DNA of 64,000 nucleotides from Asterionellopsis glacialis (taxonomy: Eukaryota; Bacillariophyta; Plagiogrammaphyceae; Rhaphoneidales; Asterionellopsidaceae), in the NCBI GenBank assembly GCA_014885115.2, contig WKLE02000557.1, forward strand, positions 55,917 through 119,916, read 5' to 3'. A program made the position numbers and the translations under genes. Of this stretch, positions 20,478 to 31,200 are shown piece after piece. The notes below the pieces were generated by a model that made no database searches, was not told the DNA's origin, and saw only the letters and a list, made by a program, of their open reading frames with translations. Positions within the stretch are counted from its first letter, which is position 1. The number at the start of each line of letters is the position of its first letter.

Positions 20478-21409
20478 CGATGGAATCGTGTGTTAACAAT
20501 CGTGTCGTATAAATTTACAATATCCTTCCTCTTCGCCAAGTGCGTTAGCTGATGGGATTCTTGGTGTTGAAGGGCCGGGTCCCTATTTTTTGTGTTCTGC
20601 GGAATGAGTGATGGAGACACAAAGCGGACGGTGATGGATCAATTCTGCGAGAAGAATCTTTTCAACAGTCGAGCAATATCTTCTTTGGTTTTTAGCGTTA
20701 TTCCTCTACAGTAGAACAGAAAGTAATATGAATCAAACTTTTTCATTGGCTCGTCTTGACTCTTGACACACAAAGCTGTTCCTACCGGTATGAATTTGCA
20801 TCAACTGCTNNNNNNNNTTCATAGAGATGTATCCCATGGAAATATTTAGTGTCTCGTGTATAGGAAGCATGTACCAATATATATGTTAAGTACATGGTCA
20901 TGTATACCTCTTATGATCATCTGACACCTACCTGGGGTACCTGTCTTCTTGCCCTCCTGCTTCCTGTGTACCGGTACCAGTGTATTAATAAGTACAATAC
21001 CTGGTAGGCGATCAGAACCATGTTGTTTTCGTTATTACGCACCGCCCCGAATTCGTTATGTACTGCAATCTTAGAAATCATTGATGACGTATTATGGCCA
21101 ATCAATAATGATGATATTATGATGACGTACAGGTTCCGGTTTCCAAGCACAAATACCAGGTACTTTGAACTTCAAGGACACATCGCTTTCATGGATTTCG
21201 AAAACCCGAACTGGACTACTGTACCAGGTATTACAGTGCCAAGTAGACCTATTCCAAATTCTTCCTCTGACTTCCGAGAAAGGGGATACTCTCAACTCGT
21301 TCCTGGTAGGCTGCACTACGAGACGCGACAGATTTCTCACATCTGTGAGAATATTCTTTTTCGTTGTAGGAGTATAGTCTTCGAGACTATTTTGTGTTGC
21401 TGGTGCATT
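20478..21409. other. Divergent intergenic region with assembly gap and TGACGT sites
   Basis: The region lies between the membrane-protein gene and alanine aminotransferase. N bases fill 20810-20817. TGACGT occurs near 21084 and 21122. GTACC-type motifs occur near 20940 and 20999, and at about 21154 and 21222. An in-frame ATG at 21020 would extend the aminotransferase, but it runs through these intergenic motifs and is not preferred. Confidence 0.5.
20810..20817. other. Assembly gap (8 N)
   Basis: Eight undetermined bases. Sequence across the gap, including possible 5' exons of the minus-strand neighbour, cannot be judged. Confidence 0.99.
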
Positions 21410-23383
21410 ATGTTTGGTCGCCATGGTAGGGCGTTTTTGCCAGTGTTGGAGGGTGTGAAAAAAAGTTCTGTGATTGGGAAGAATTGTTGGAAAGGAAAGA
21501 ATGTATTTCCGAGTAGTGCTACACAACATATTGTTACTCTTTGTCGCAACGAAAAATTCTTTTCAACTCAACCTCGTAGGGTGAGTGAAGAAGACATTCC
21601 GAGCTTGAAGAGTACTAAAAAAACTCCAATCCTTGCAAAGTTACAAGAAGAATGTTGGGATGCATACAAATCAACTGGTCGGGGATGTCTCACTTTGTTC
21701 CAATTGATTGACACAGATCAGAGTAATTTTATTTCTTGTGCTGAAATTCAATACTTTATGGACAATGTCAAACGTAGTGGTATGAATGCTGCCGCACAAG
21801 AAGAAATTTTATCAAAAGCAAAAGATCATCTAGTTGATTTTCCGGAATTTCAAAGTTGGCTTATCCGTGCAACGAAGTTTGATCAACAATCACGTAATAC
21901 TCATATTCAGAAAATGTATGATATCCAACCAGACCTGGGTGATCGATACAAACCTAAAACGGATTTGTATTCTTGGAATCAATCAACTATGAGTCAAGGT
22001 CTACGTCGAATGCAATATGCTGTTCGTGGTGAGGTAGTTATGCGTGCAGATGCTCTTGCAGCTGAGGGTAGAGAAATTACTTTCACCAACATTGGAAATC
22101 CACATTCTGTTGGACAAAAACCAATTACGTTTTATCGTGAGGTACTTGCACTCTGTGACTTACCTGCTGAATATGGCGTTGATAATCCAAATGTTAGTAA
22201 GAATTTTCCAGCGGATGTCGTAGAACGTGCAAAGGAAATGAGAGAAGCTATTGGGCCTGCTGGGACAGGTGCCTACACGAATTCACAGGGTATTTTGGAG
22301 TTTCGCAAGGATGTAGCGGATTATATTACAGATCGGGATGGACATGAAGCATTTCCAGCAAATATTTTCTTAACTAATGGTGCTTCCAATGCCATCGAAA
22401 TGGTTCTTTCGGGTCTTATTTCCGATGATAATGATGCCATTATGATCCCGATCCCACAATACCCTATTTATTCGGCTCTCATTGGTCGTATGGGAGCTCG
22501 GCAAATTGGGTACTACCTTGACGAAAGCCTAGGTTGGGCAGTTACAGAAGAAGAACTTCAAAAACAATGGGACAAGGCAAAATCAGAGGGCCTCAATGTC
22601 AAGGCATTGGCCATGATTAATCCTGGAAATCCTACTGGACAGGTCCTTGAAAGGAAAGATTTGGAGACTATTTGTAAATTCTGTGCCAAGAACGGAATCG
22701 TTCTCATGGCAGACGAAGTATACCAGCGCAATGTATACGTTGAAGATAAAAAATTCATCAGTGCAAAGAAGGTTGCACTTGAAACACCAGGGTGCGAATC
22801 ACTTCAACTTGTGAGTTTTCATTCTACAAGCAAGGGTTTTATTGGAGAGTGTGGACGCCGTGGTGGTTATATGGAACTTCATCATATTGACCCTTACGTC
22901 CAAACTCAACTTTACAAACTTGCATCTGCTGGTTTGTGCTCTGGTGTATCGGGCCAAATAATGACAAGTCTCATGCTGCGACCTCCGTTGTCAGGCGGAG
23001 AGTCCTATGAGAAGTTCCAACAAGAGGAGGGTGACATCTTTGAAAGTCTAAAGCGACGGGCAAAGTCGCTTGTCGATGGTTTGAATGCCATTGATGGTAT
23101 TGAATGCTTGCCTGCCGAGGGTGCCATGTATGCCTTTCCAAGAATTGAGCTACCTCAAAAGGCATTGGATGAAGCAGAAGAGAATAAAAAATCTCCTGAT
23201 ACAATTTACGCCTTGTCTTTACTGGAAGAAACTGGAATTTGTGTTGTTCCTGCAAGTGGGTTTGGCCAAGCACCTGGAAGAATTGGATTTAGAACTACCT
23301 TTCTCCCACCTGAAGACAAGATTGAACGAGCAATTGGAGAATTTAAGAGACACCATGAACTCTTTTGTGAAAAGTACGCATAA
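21410..23383 (+). CDS. Alanine aminotransferase with N-terminal EF-hand, probably mitochondrial
   Basis: The enzyme interconverts alanine plus 2-oxoglutarate with pyruvate plus glutamate, using PLP. Counting from the ATG at 21410 the protein has 657 aa, longer than the usual 480-540. The first 60 residues are Arg/Lys/Ser-rich with FFSTQPRR, typical of a mitochondrial presequence. A canonical EF-hand loop follows at residues 101-112 (D101, D103, S105, F107, S109, E112), with helices on both sides. The class I/II aminotransferase domain starts near residue 180. It shows TNIGNPHSVGQKP, TNGASNAIE, NPGNPTGQ, ADEVYQ and the PLP lysine Lys475 in HSTSKGF, and ends with GFRTTFLPP. These are alanine-aminotransferase signatures. 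One single-exon ORF carries both domains, so the fusion is encoded, not an assembly guess. The in-frame ATG at 21020 is less likely. Confidence 0.9.
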   Translation: MFGRHGRAFLPVLEGVKKSSVIGKNCWKGKNVFPSSATQHIVTLCRNEKFFSTQPRRVSEEDIPSLKSTKKTPILAKLQEECWDAYKSTGRGCLTLFQLIDTDQSNFISCAEIQYFMDNVKRSGMNAAAQEEILSKAKDHLVDFPEFQSWLIRATKFDQQSRNTHIQKMYDIQPDLGDRYKPKTDLYSWNQSTMSQGLRRMQYAVRGEVVMRADALAAEGREITFTNIGNPHSVGQKPITFYREVLALCDLPAEYGVDNPNVSKNFPADVVERAKEMREAIGPAGTGAYTNSQGILEFRKDVADYITDRDGHEAFPANIFLTNGASNAIEMVLSGLISDDNDAIMIPIPQYPIYSALIGRMGARQIGYYLDESLGWAVTEEELQKQWDKAKSEGLNVKALAMINPGNPTGQVLERKDLETICKFCAKNGIVLMADEVYQRNVYVEDKKFISAKKVALETPGCESLQLVSFHSTSKGFIGECGRRGGYMELHHIDPYVQTQLYKLASAGLCSGVSGQIMTSLMLRPPLSGGESYEKFQQEEGDIFESLKRRAKSLVDGLNAIDGIECLPAEGAMYAFPRIELPQKALDEAEENKKSPDTIYALSLLEETGICVVPASGFGQAPGRIGFRTTFLPPEDKIERAIGEFKRHHELFCEKYA

Positions 23384-24687
23384 AGAGGTTGCATGAAAAT
23401 GTAGTACACATTTCTTTTGGTAGAGAGATAAAATTTTGACAAGTAAGTTTTGAACCAAGTTGAATTTTGATGGGTTATTGAAAGCATTGTAAAATCTATA
23501 CGCTTATAAATTAGTTTTTTAAAAAATCAAATATGTTTAGACATGCAAAATGACCGTGTTTTCCTTCGTCTGAAATACTATTTGGGTTATAAATACAGTT
23601 GCGTGTTAAAAAGTGAGGGAAAAATCTTCTCTGTCTGTATCTTGGTAATAAATCTAGATCTTCTGTACTTCCTTGATGGAGTAACTTCCAAGTTCTGTTT
23701 TCATCTTGCTACGACATGTAGCTGGCCAATGAAAGTAAAGGCTGTAGACAGTGGTCAATCTAGGACTTCGTCCTGGAATGCATGCTGTGTTGCTGTAGCT
23801 ATTTTCAAAATTTTGACTGCCAAGCACTCTAGTAGCAAGCATTTAATTTTTCAAGAATTCTGATGATGATTAGATATTCGTCTAGCTTGTTTTACTCCTG
23901 TCTCCTCTAGAGAATTATATGGCTCTAGAGAGTAGGACCTCTCTCTAGAGTCATAGACTAAAAAGTCCTCTTGATGTAGGACCTAGAGCTCTACTAGGAC
24001 CTTTGATCCTTGTCTAGTTTTCAGTAGCTAGCCTGCCTGCCTACTCTCACATTTCTCTCCTCTGAGGATATCTATCTGGACCTTAGATCTTAGAACCCTG
24101 GGAGGATCCTCCAGATGAGTTGGTTACATACAGTCAGTACATACCAGATACATACCAAGTACCTGGTACAGACAGAACTGACGGTGTACCTGGTATACAT
24201 CATTCAGTACATAAAGACAAAAATAGAGAAATGCCAGTTGCCATGTAATTTCGACGTCTTTCGTGACGTAACACTCACGTGGTTCATTATGATTGGTTCG
24301 AAATGTCTATGTTTCCTTGCAAGAATGGAAATGATGACGTTGAAATATCTCTCATTGGTCTGCCCGTCCTTCCGTAACAAGTACGGAAGTGAGTAAGTAA
24401 TGAATATAATATGAAAAGATGTACCAGGGTACCAAGATGTACAGTAGGACCTACACGAAGGCACATTTGATTTCCGGGTTTGTTTTGACATCGCTACTGC
24501 GTCACACCGTTTCACTGCCATTAATTCAAGAAGTTGGACGAGCGGGACTCCGTCATTCGCTTTCTCATTCGCAGTTCTTTCCTCATTGAAGACTCTTCCA
24601 AAACGCAAAAAAGCATCACCTTTTCTCAGCATACCACCTCGTTACCATTCTTTTTATATTTTGATCTAAGTAAACGAATAATCAAAG
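23384..24687. other. Intergenic, promoter of KDPG aldolase
   Basis: About 1.3 kb. At 23910-24010 there is a cluster of short palindromes built from CTCTAGAGAG and TAGGACCTAG. Palindromic GTACCTGGTAC-type motifs lie near 24158 and 24186. TGACGT occurs near 24263 and 24335, 350-430 bp upstream of the aldolase start. Short ORFs here have no recognisable content. Confidence 0.45.
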
Positions 24688-25449
24688 ATGGCTCTTCGTA
24701 TCGCTGCTTCTCGTTCCGCCATGCGGGCCACCACCGCTACCAGGGCTATGAGCACTGCCACTGCTGATTCCCTTGATCGCATGCACACAACTGAGAACTT
24801 CAACGCTGTCTTGAACAAGTTTGCTGAAATTCGTGCTTGCGCCGTGCTTCGTACGGCCACTTCGGAGGCATGCCCCAAGGCCATGCAAGCTGCTATTGAT
24901 GGTGGTTTCAAGATTGCTGAATTCACACTTACTACCCCTGATTGCCTTGACCATCTTGCTGACTTCCGTCAAAAATACGAGGGCGATGTTATGGTTGGAT
25001 GTGGTACTATCCTCTCCCCCCAAGATGCTGCCGATGCCATCGATGCTGGTGCTGAATTCATCATCACACCAGTGATGCTCCCTGATGTTATCCAATGGTG
25101 TGCTGAACGGAACATTGTCTGTGTTCCAGGATGTCAAACTCCCACCGAGATGGTGAATGCTTACCGTGCTGGTGCACCTCTCCAAAAACTTTTCCCTGGC
25201 GTCGCCGGTGGTCCCATGTGGGTCAAGGCTGTCAGTTCTGCATTGCCTTTCCTTTCCATCAATCCCACTTCCGGTGTTGACCTTGATAATGCTGATGACT
25301 ACCTCAAAATGGGTGCCGCTTCTGTTGGACTTGTTGCCCCACTCTTTGACCCAGAAGCCATCGCCAGAGGGGACTACGACCAAATTGCCAAGAACGCTGA
25401 AAAGGTCATGGCAAATGTCCGCCCTGTTGGACCATACGTTCGCAATTAA
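24688..25449 (+). CDS. eda: KDPG/KHG aldolase (2-dehydro-3-deoxyphosphogluconate aldolase), mitochondrial type
   Basis: This class I aldolase splits 2-keto-3-deoxy-6-phosphogluconate into pyruvate and glyceraldehyde 3-phosphate, the last step of the Entner-Doudoroff pathway. It has 253 aa in a single exon. Residues 1-28 form an Ala/Arg/Ser/Thr-rich presequence without acidic residues before Ala26-Asp27. The Schiff-base lysine is Lys167 (LQKLFPG), the catalytic acid is Glu78 (AEFTLTTP), and phosphate-binding GCGTI and PTSGV are present. The start is a strong ATG. Codon use is markedly regular and C-rich compared with neighbours (GCT/GCC, AAC, CTT), as expected for a highly expressed gene. The pathway has been described in the diatom Phaeodactylum with mitochondrial location, and this copy fits it. 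A long open frame on the opposite strand (25488-24682) is a shadow of the codon bias. Confidence 0.95.
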   Translation: MALRIAASRSAMRATTATRAMSTATADSLDRMHTTENFNAVLNKFAEIRACAVLRTATSEACPKAMQAAIDGGFKIAEFTLTTPDCLDHLADFRQKYEGDVMVGCGTILSPQDAADAIDAGAEFIITPVMLPDVIQWCAERNIVCVPGCQTPTEMVNAYRAGAPLQKLFPGVAGGPMWVKAVSSALPFLSINPTSGVDLDNADDYLKMGAASVGLVAPLFDPEAIARGDYDQIAKNAEKVMANVRPVGPYVRN

Positions 25450-26214
25450 ATACATTGTACATTCTGACAAATATGCATAGAGAAGCAAACTACTTAAGCT
25501 TTATATAGAAACACTTTTTTTTTATCTTTTCCACATTTTTTAGCAAACGTTTATTTCATGAAATCTAGTTGGTTGATTAGTGTCGAAATGGTGGTTTCCT
25601 AAAAGAACACAGCTACAACCAGGTCTTTAGGTTTATCTCGCAAGGATATAAACAGTGCATCAGCAATACTTTCGAGTTCTTGTTTTTGTGGCATTGGATG
25701 CAACTTTTCAAAATCCAAAATTGGTGCAAATGGCATATCTTCAGAAATATCTCTCTAGAGACACACTCTTCGGTTCTTGTCAAGCCGGAAACGAAAGACT
25801 TGAACTTGTTTGTTTCCAACTCACTGGACACCCCCAAAGGGTAGACCTACCGGTATTACGTACGTATGATATTTGATTCGCCCCCAGGAAGAGTTGAACC
25901 TTTGGGTTGAATTCCCTCCAGGACAGGAGTGACAGCCAGACGGCGTGGTACAACAATTTTTGTCACCACATTTTTTTTCCACTATTTTTTAACATCGGAA
26001 ACCTGATCCTTGAACAGATGTCCTCTTGAAAATTTTCTTGTTTCTTATGTTCTTTATGTTGTTCCGTGATCCGTCAGCCCAACGACACGAATGATAGAAC
26101 AAGGCCGCAATAACAAGTTTAAGAACGAAGCAAAGAAGGCTGCGAACAAGAGTGAAAGCTTTCAATTTAAATTGAAAATCTTCTCTTTCGAAAAGCTTTA
26201 AGCATTTCTCAAAC
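25450..26214. other. Intergenic
   Basis: About 765 bp between the aldolase stop and the RING-ankyrin-oxygenase start. No gene is supported; a plus-strand open frame at 25655-25876 has no recognisable content. No tRNA was found. Confidence 0.4.
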
Positions 26215-28230
26215 ATGAAGCAGCATAATTCGAGGGATAGTCGTAACTGTTGGAAAACAGCACGAGAGCGAGATAGAATGCGAGCTCGATTTTCAATCAG
26301 AGAACGCGTTGCATCTTTAGGAGGGTTGCACAGTGGAGGTAGTAGTGATGAAGAAAGTTCGATCGATCGTGTGAAAAGCAATCCAGCTCACCAAGATATC
26401 GAATTGACAACTGAAGACCTTGAACACGTTAGAGTATTCCTCCGACATATTGCATCCGGTTCAGCGTCGGCATTTTCTACTTCTACCCTTGAAAAACATC
26501 ACAATTTACTTGATCGTCCAGTGCCAACTAAAATGCTATCTCCTTACAAAATTCAAACCCTATGCACCTCTCGATATGGTCAAAAACAAACAGAAAAAAT
26601 ACAAACGTGTGTAGAAATATTGGAGAACTGTACAATGATTGAATATGCATCATGGCTCGGTGAACATCGAATTGTGGGGTCGTTGTTGACGGGAGGTATT
26701 GATCCAACCCTGCGAGGGACGCAAAAGCATGTAACATTTTCACCGAAAAACAATGAATGGGTAGATCGGTCGCAACGAATAAGTGCACTAGTTGTCCAAA
26801 GATTTTTTGATACATTTCCTCTTGCTTTAAAAGTATATATAATCAAGCGAGTAGTAGATATGCGTGTGGAGGGAATCCTCACAGAAACGGTTGACAACAA
26901 CTCTGATTGTTGTTCTATCTGTAATATTGAACATTTTGCTCCGCCTCTTATCTTTGGATCACCATGTAACCATAGGTTTTGTGAGCATTGCTTATGGGAA
27001 GACATAATTACAAACGTGAACTCTCGTGAAAACGGTGATATTGTTGTTTGTCCTACTTGTGGACAATCGCCTGAAAAAATGAAGAACAATGTTAAAGATG
27101 GCACAAATAATGAATCACCCGACAAGAGCGTTTCTCCTATGGATCACTATAAGATATCTCTTACAAAGTTCCAGTGTCTACCTCTCAATACTCGTGAAGT
27201 GAAGTTACAATCAAAAACTAAGAAGAAATCAACAAAAAGAGGAGTCTTGTCTTCAACGTGGAACGAGGCCGTAATTCCTTCCTTGGGCACATCACAAGAA
27301 GTTCGGCGAGACAAATGGTTTTCCTTTGTTGAACGAAATGCATTTCATTATGTGAAGGGCTGCATAGTCTCAGGAGTAGACATCAATGCAACAAATGAGT
27401 ATGGCCAGAGCACATTGTATATTGCTGCATGGAAAGGATATTTTGGTATTGTCAAACTTCTTCTTGAATACGGTGCTGATGTAAATATCGTTGCCAATGG
27501 AGGCCTGACTAGTCTTGACGCCGCCTTTGCAGGTGGGCACTTGCAAACTGCTAAATTACTTGAAGACTACAATGGGGACGTCAGCAAGTCTAAATTACAG
27601 AAGGTTCTGTCAGAGTCAGATTTTCAAACAAACAATTTGCCAACAACTAAAATATTAATTGCTACTGATTGTAATCATCCTGGAGCTGGAGCCTACATAG
27701 TCGATAACGCTATCCCCTCGGTCATAATTGAAGCTTTGGTAGAACTAAGAAATTCATTACCAGTTGCCTTGACGGACAAGAAAAAAGATCGTCAGGTCTT
27801 GTGTTCTCAGAGGTATTATTATTGCGATGTTGAAGGATCTATCCGTAAAATTCTTTCGGAGGTAATTCAGCGGTTTGGTAATACGCAGTCATCCTCACGC
27901 CAGGAACCTATTGTCTTTCCACACATGCGCTTTTTACATTACACCCAACCCGGAAGCATTCTGGCCCCCCATGTTGATCTTTGCCGTGTTGATCCAAACA
28001 CCCAACGGAGAAGCACGCATACCTTTATTCTTTACTTGACTGACTGCGATGAAGGTGGCGAAACATCTCTGTTGGGCAGTGTATCGGGTGAAAAGAGGAA
28101 TGAAATTCTATCAAAAATCCAGCCCAAAATGGGTAGATTATTGCTCTTTCCACATGCATGCCCTCACGAAGGAAATGAAGTGATCCATGTACCAAAAAGT
28201 TTGCTCCGAGGTGAAGTTATTCTATCTTAG
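26215..28230 (+). CDS. RING finger - ankyrin - 2OG-Fe(II) oxygenase fusion protein
   Basis: A single exon encodes 671 aa from a clear ATG. Three domains are visible. Residues 233-282 form a C3HC4 RING finger (C233, C236, C251, H253, C256, C259, C279, C282), which in this family recruits E2 ubiquitin enzymes. Residues 385-455 hold two ankyrin-type repeats (YGQSTLYIAAWKGYFGIVKL and GLTSLDAAFAGGHLQTAKL). Residues 478-671 form a prolyl-hydroxylase-like oxygenase domain with iron ligands His586, Asp588 and His651, and the 2-oxoglutarate-binding Arg665. The first 80 residues are basic and Ser-rich. A protein that couples a hydroxylase to a ubiquitin ligase module could mark and modify the same target, reminiscent of the split PHD/VHL system in animals, but that parallel is inference. 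The stop lies 44 bp from the stop of the convergent Mg transporter gene. Confidence 0.85.
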   Translation: MKQHNSRDSRNCWKTARERDRMRARFSIRERVASLGGLHSGGSSDEESSIDRVKSNPAHQDIELTTEDLEHVRVFLRHIASGSASAFSTSTLEKHHNLLDRPVPTKMLSPYKIQTLCTSRYGQKQTEKIQTCVEILENCTMIEYASWLGEHRIVGSLLTGGIDPTLRGTQKHVTFSPKNNEWVDRSQRISALVVQRFFDTFPLALKVYIIKRVVDMRVEGILTETVDNNSDCCSICNIEHFAPPLIFGSPCNHRFCEHCLWEDIITNVNSRENGDIVVCPTCGQSPEKMKNNVKDGTNNESPDKSVSPMDHYKISLTKFQCLPLNTREVKLQSKTKKKSTKRGVLSSTWNEAVIPSLGTSQEVRRDKWFSFVERNAFHYVKGCIVSGVDINATNEYGQSTLYIAAWKGYFGIVKLLLEYGADVNIVANGGLTSLDAAFAGGHLQTAKLLEDYNGDVSKSKLQKVLSESDFQTNNLPTTKILIATDCNHPGAGAYIVDNAIPSVIIEALVELRNSLPVALTDKKKDRQVLCSQRYYYCDVEGSIRKILSEVIQRFGNTQSSSRQEPIVFPHMRFLHYTQPGSILAPHVDLCRVDPNTQRRSTHTFILYLTDCDEGGETSLLGSVSGEKRNEILSKIQPKMGRLLLFPHACPHEGNEVIHVPKSLLRGEVILS

Positions 28231-28274
28231 TGTACTAAACTAGCTATTGAACAAATTCGGATATATAGACGTAA

Positions 28275-31200
28275 TCAATGTCCACAAATATCACCTGCTT
28301 TTATTTCATGTGGGCCCAGAACGGAGAGCAACCAATACGACATAACAACCATTGCAAAACTGCCTACAACATCTTGCACTGCTGTCACCAAAAGTCCTCC
28401 CCACTTGCTGGAATCACGCTTTACCATAAATGATAAGATCAATGGTGCTAATGTACCGGTAATCCCTGCTGCACTTATGCTGACAACCTGAGCCAGGAAT
28501 ATGGTCAAACCAAAGGTGAAGTCGTACTCACTTGAAACATAGGCAAGTCCACCAATTATAATACCCATTCCTAAACCAAGGTACAGTGCAGACACAATTT
28601 CTTTTTGGAGCCATTTACTGTATGATGCTCTTGTTACGTGACTGTGCGACATTGCTCGTGTTGTGAGAGTGTTCGCTTGAAGTCCAACGTTTCCAGACAT
28701 GGCGCAACAAAGGGGGAGGAACGACACCAAAAGCTGATAGCGCTTACGTCCAATGAGCATACATAACTGATCACTGCCACCAGAGATCATGAGAACCGCT
28801 GGTATTTCGATCAACATTGTAATACATAGAATTATGAATCTCTGAGGAGCGGCTCGGTCGAATGCAGATTTTGCTAGGTACGTATCGGACTCATTGTTGG
28901 TTGTTTCAGTTGCTGATACTCTTCCATTAGATCTAACAGAATTGAAAGCGGAATCCACTTGATCAACCAGAGTTCTACCTGGCGTTGTCGCGTCCTCTAC
29001 ATGATTAGAAGAGTCGTCTCTAGGAATGGAAGCAGGAATATCGTCGAGTAAAGGCTTCCGCTCGCCCCCATGGTCTCCAGCTTCGTCTACGAAAAGTGGC
29101 ATTGGTATATCATGACGAGGATCAGATGATGGTCTCCTGGAAGACGTCCCGTAATTCTTGTAGCCTGTCGTATTGTCACTTTGTACGCAATTTTCATGGG
29201 TGAAATCACGCATTGCCGCGGGCTTGGTATCTCTAGATTTGTGTAGTGGTGAAACTGACATTTTGCCAGGAGGCGACCAAAATGGAGTCTCCCTGCGGTG
29301 CACTAAGCTAGACTGGACACCATCCTCTATTGGAGGGAGTGGTGAGGGTGGCTCTTTGCTATGCGGTGACCATAATTCTCCATCATGTGGCAGATTTTGC
29401 AACGAATCTGTCATGCCGGACCTTGGTGAAAGGAGATCAGGGTTTTGATCGTCGTACTTGTCAAAGTCAAAGCTATCGACATTAAGAACAGGAGTCGAAG
29501 CAGATTTCTTCATTCCAGATTCATTTGGTTCAGGCGAGGCACCCCTAGCAGATCCACTTCTTTGCTGCAGGGGGGCAAGTGCTGGCATTTGTGGGACCAT
29601 GCCTGGTCGAATAGTTCTATTGACAACACCCGCATTGGCAGCTGCGGAAGCTTCTGCGTCAAGCATATCAACATCATCGTGAATGGAAACATTCGGAGGA
29701 ATACTAACACCATTTGGTATAGCTGACATTGGTGCTGGTTCGTCTAGACTAGCTGAAGAAGCCCGCGAGGAGAATGAACCATCATGGTCAGATTCTCCCG
29801 AAACCAATAGGTCATCTTCGTCTGAGTGATGATGTGGATCATCACCTTCTCCACTTTCACTTGGAGGCATAGCCGTAATGCTTTCTCCGTCACTACTTGC
29901 TCCTGGAGAAAGCACCAGATGAGAGGATACAGATGCGGACGTGATGTCATCGAGACTATGTTCCGTGGCTCCTCCTGAAAGTACTGCGCCATTCTCGATG
30001 GATCTACTATGGTTGTCCTCCGTCATGGAGGATGATTCCAATACTGTAGTTTGTGTTCGTTCAGAAAAAGCCCCATGCGGTTCCATAACTCCTCCGATAG
30101 AACCACCCATGCCTCCTCCCAATTCCCCAACCATATCTCCAACCTCTGAGAAAGATTCACTACTACGCTCTGAGGGTGGGGCGTTACCGATGCTAGCCTC
30201 TTCTATGGCAGCCATTTCTTGGATTTCCCGCTCTGTAAGACGAAGCACTCGAGGTGGAGTATCCGTAACAGAAGAAGCAACACTGGTGTGCCCTCGACTA
30301 TTGGAATTGTTGTCGTCTTCCGAGTTGTGAACCATCAAGCCATCTTCAGTCCCAAGAGATGGCAGTGATGAGATTCCTCCACCACCCACAGCACTGGGGA
30401 TCACTTGAACCTCTTCTAATTCAAGTGACATGGGAAGTGACACACCTCCAGTAGACCCACCGACGCCTTCATTCTGTCCTGAAGCGTTGTTGTTGTTGCC
30501 ACCATTATTATTAAGAACATCGACGTGTGCAGGTGTTGCCAAAACATCCATTTGGACCGGTGAAGTGACACCCCGTGCTATTGGTTGTGATTCATTGCTA
30601 TCTGCCGCTACGACAACAACACTGTCGTCTAGTAAAGCATCTCCACCATCCTGAGTTGAAACCTGTGGACCGAAACTAGTGTCCCCCGCTTCTGATACAG
30701 TTGAGTAAGAACGAGGCATCGAACCTACAGCGACTTCAAGTTCAGAATCAGCGTCATTTACTCCTTGTTGGTCCTGTGGAGGAATGATGATGTTGTTGCT
30801 ACTACTGTTGGTGATGATGTCTTCTTCCACAGAATGACCAGAAAGTTGCACATCCTGTTCTCCTGTCACAATACCATCAGTAGCAATGATGGATGAGGTA
30901 GAATTGTCATGATCCTTTTGTACCATCTCTTTTGTTTCTTGGTGTACAATAGCAGCATTTGCGTTCCCGTCTTGTTGTTGTTGTTGCTCTTTCTCCTGTT
31001 CTTGGCCTTCTGCAATAGAAACAACAGAAACACCCATGGGAGGAGTTACATCCACAACTACTGGATCTGCTAAAAATCGTTCCATGACTACTGATTCAGG
31101 TTTTTTGTTTTTAATGTCTTCCTTTCGTTTTGCACCGTCAGTCGATCCCTGGATACGATCTGCTAAGAATCGTTCCATGGCATATCCCAAAGGTTGTTGT

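Noticed and set aside
21020..21409. N-terminal extension of alanine aminotransferase to the ATG at 21020
   Set aside because: The stretch holds TGACGT and GTACC-type intergenic motifs and the translation lacks family features; the ATG at 21410 opens a good mitochondrial presequence.
24682..25488. 268-codon open frame antisense to the KDPG aldolase
   Set aside because: It mirrors a highly biased, certain gene. Its protein is low in hydrophobic order and matches nothing I recognise; such shadows are expected with strong codon bias.
25655..25876. Short plus-strand frame between the aldolase and RING genes
   Set aside because: No signal peptide, domain or splice partner could be supported.
25880..25930. 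Possible tRNA T-arm in GGGTTGAATTCCC
   Set aside because: The loop does not fit TTCRANY on either strand and no acceptor or anticodon stem could be drawn.
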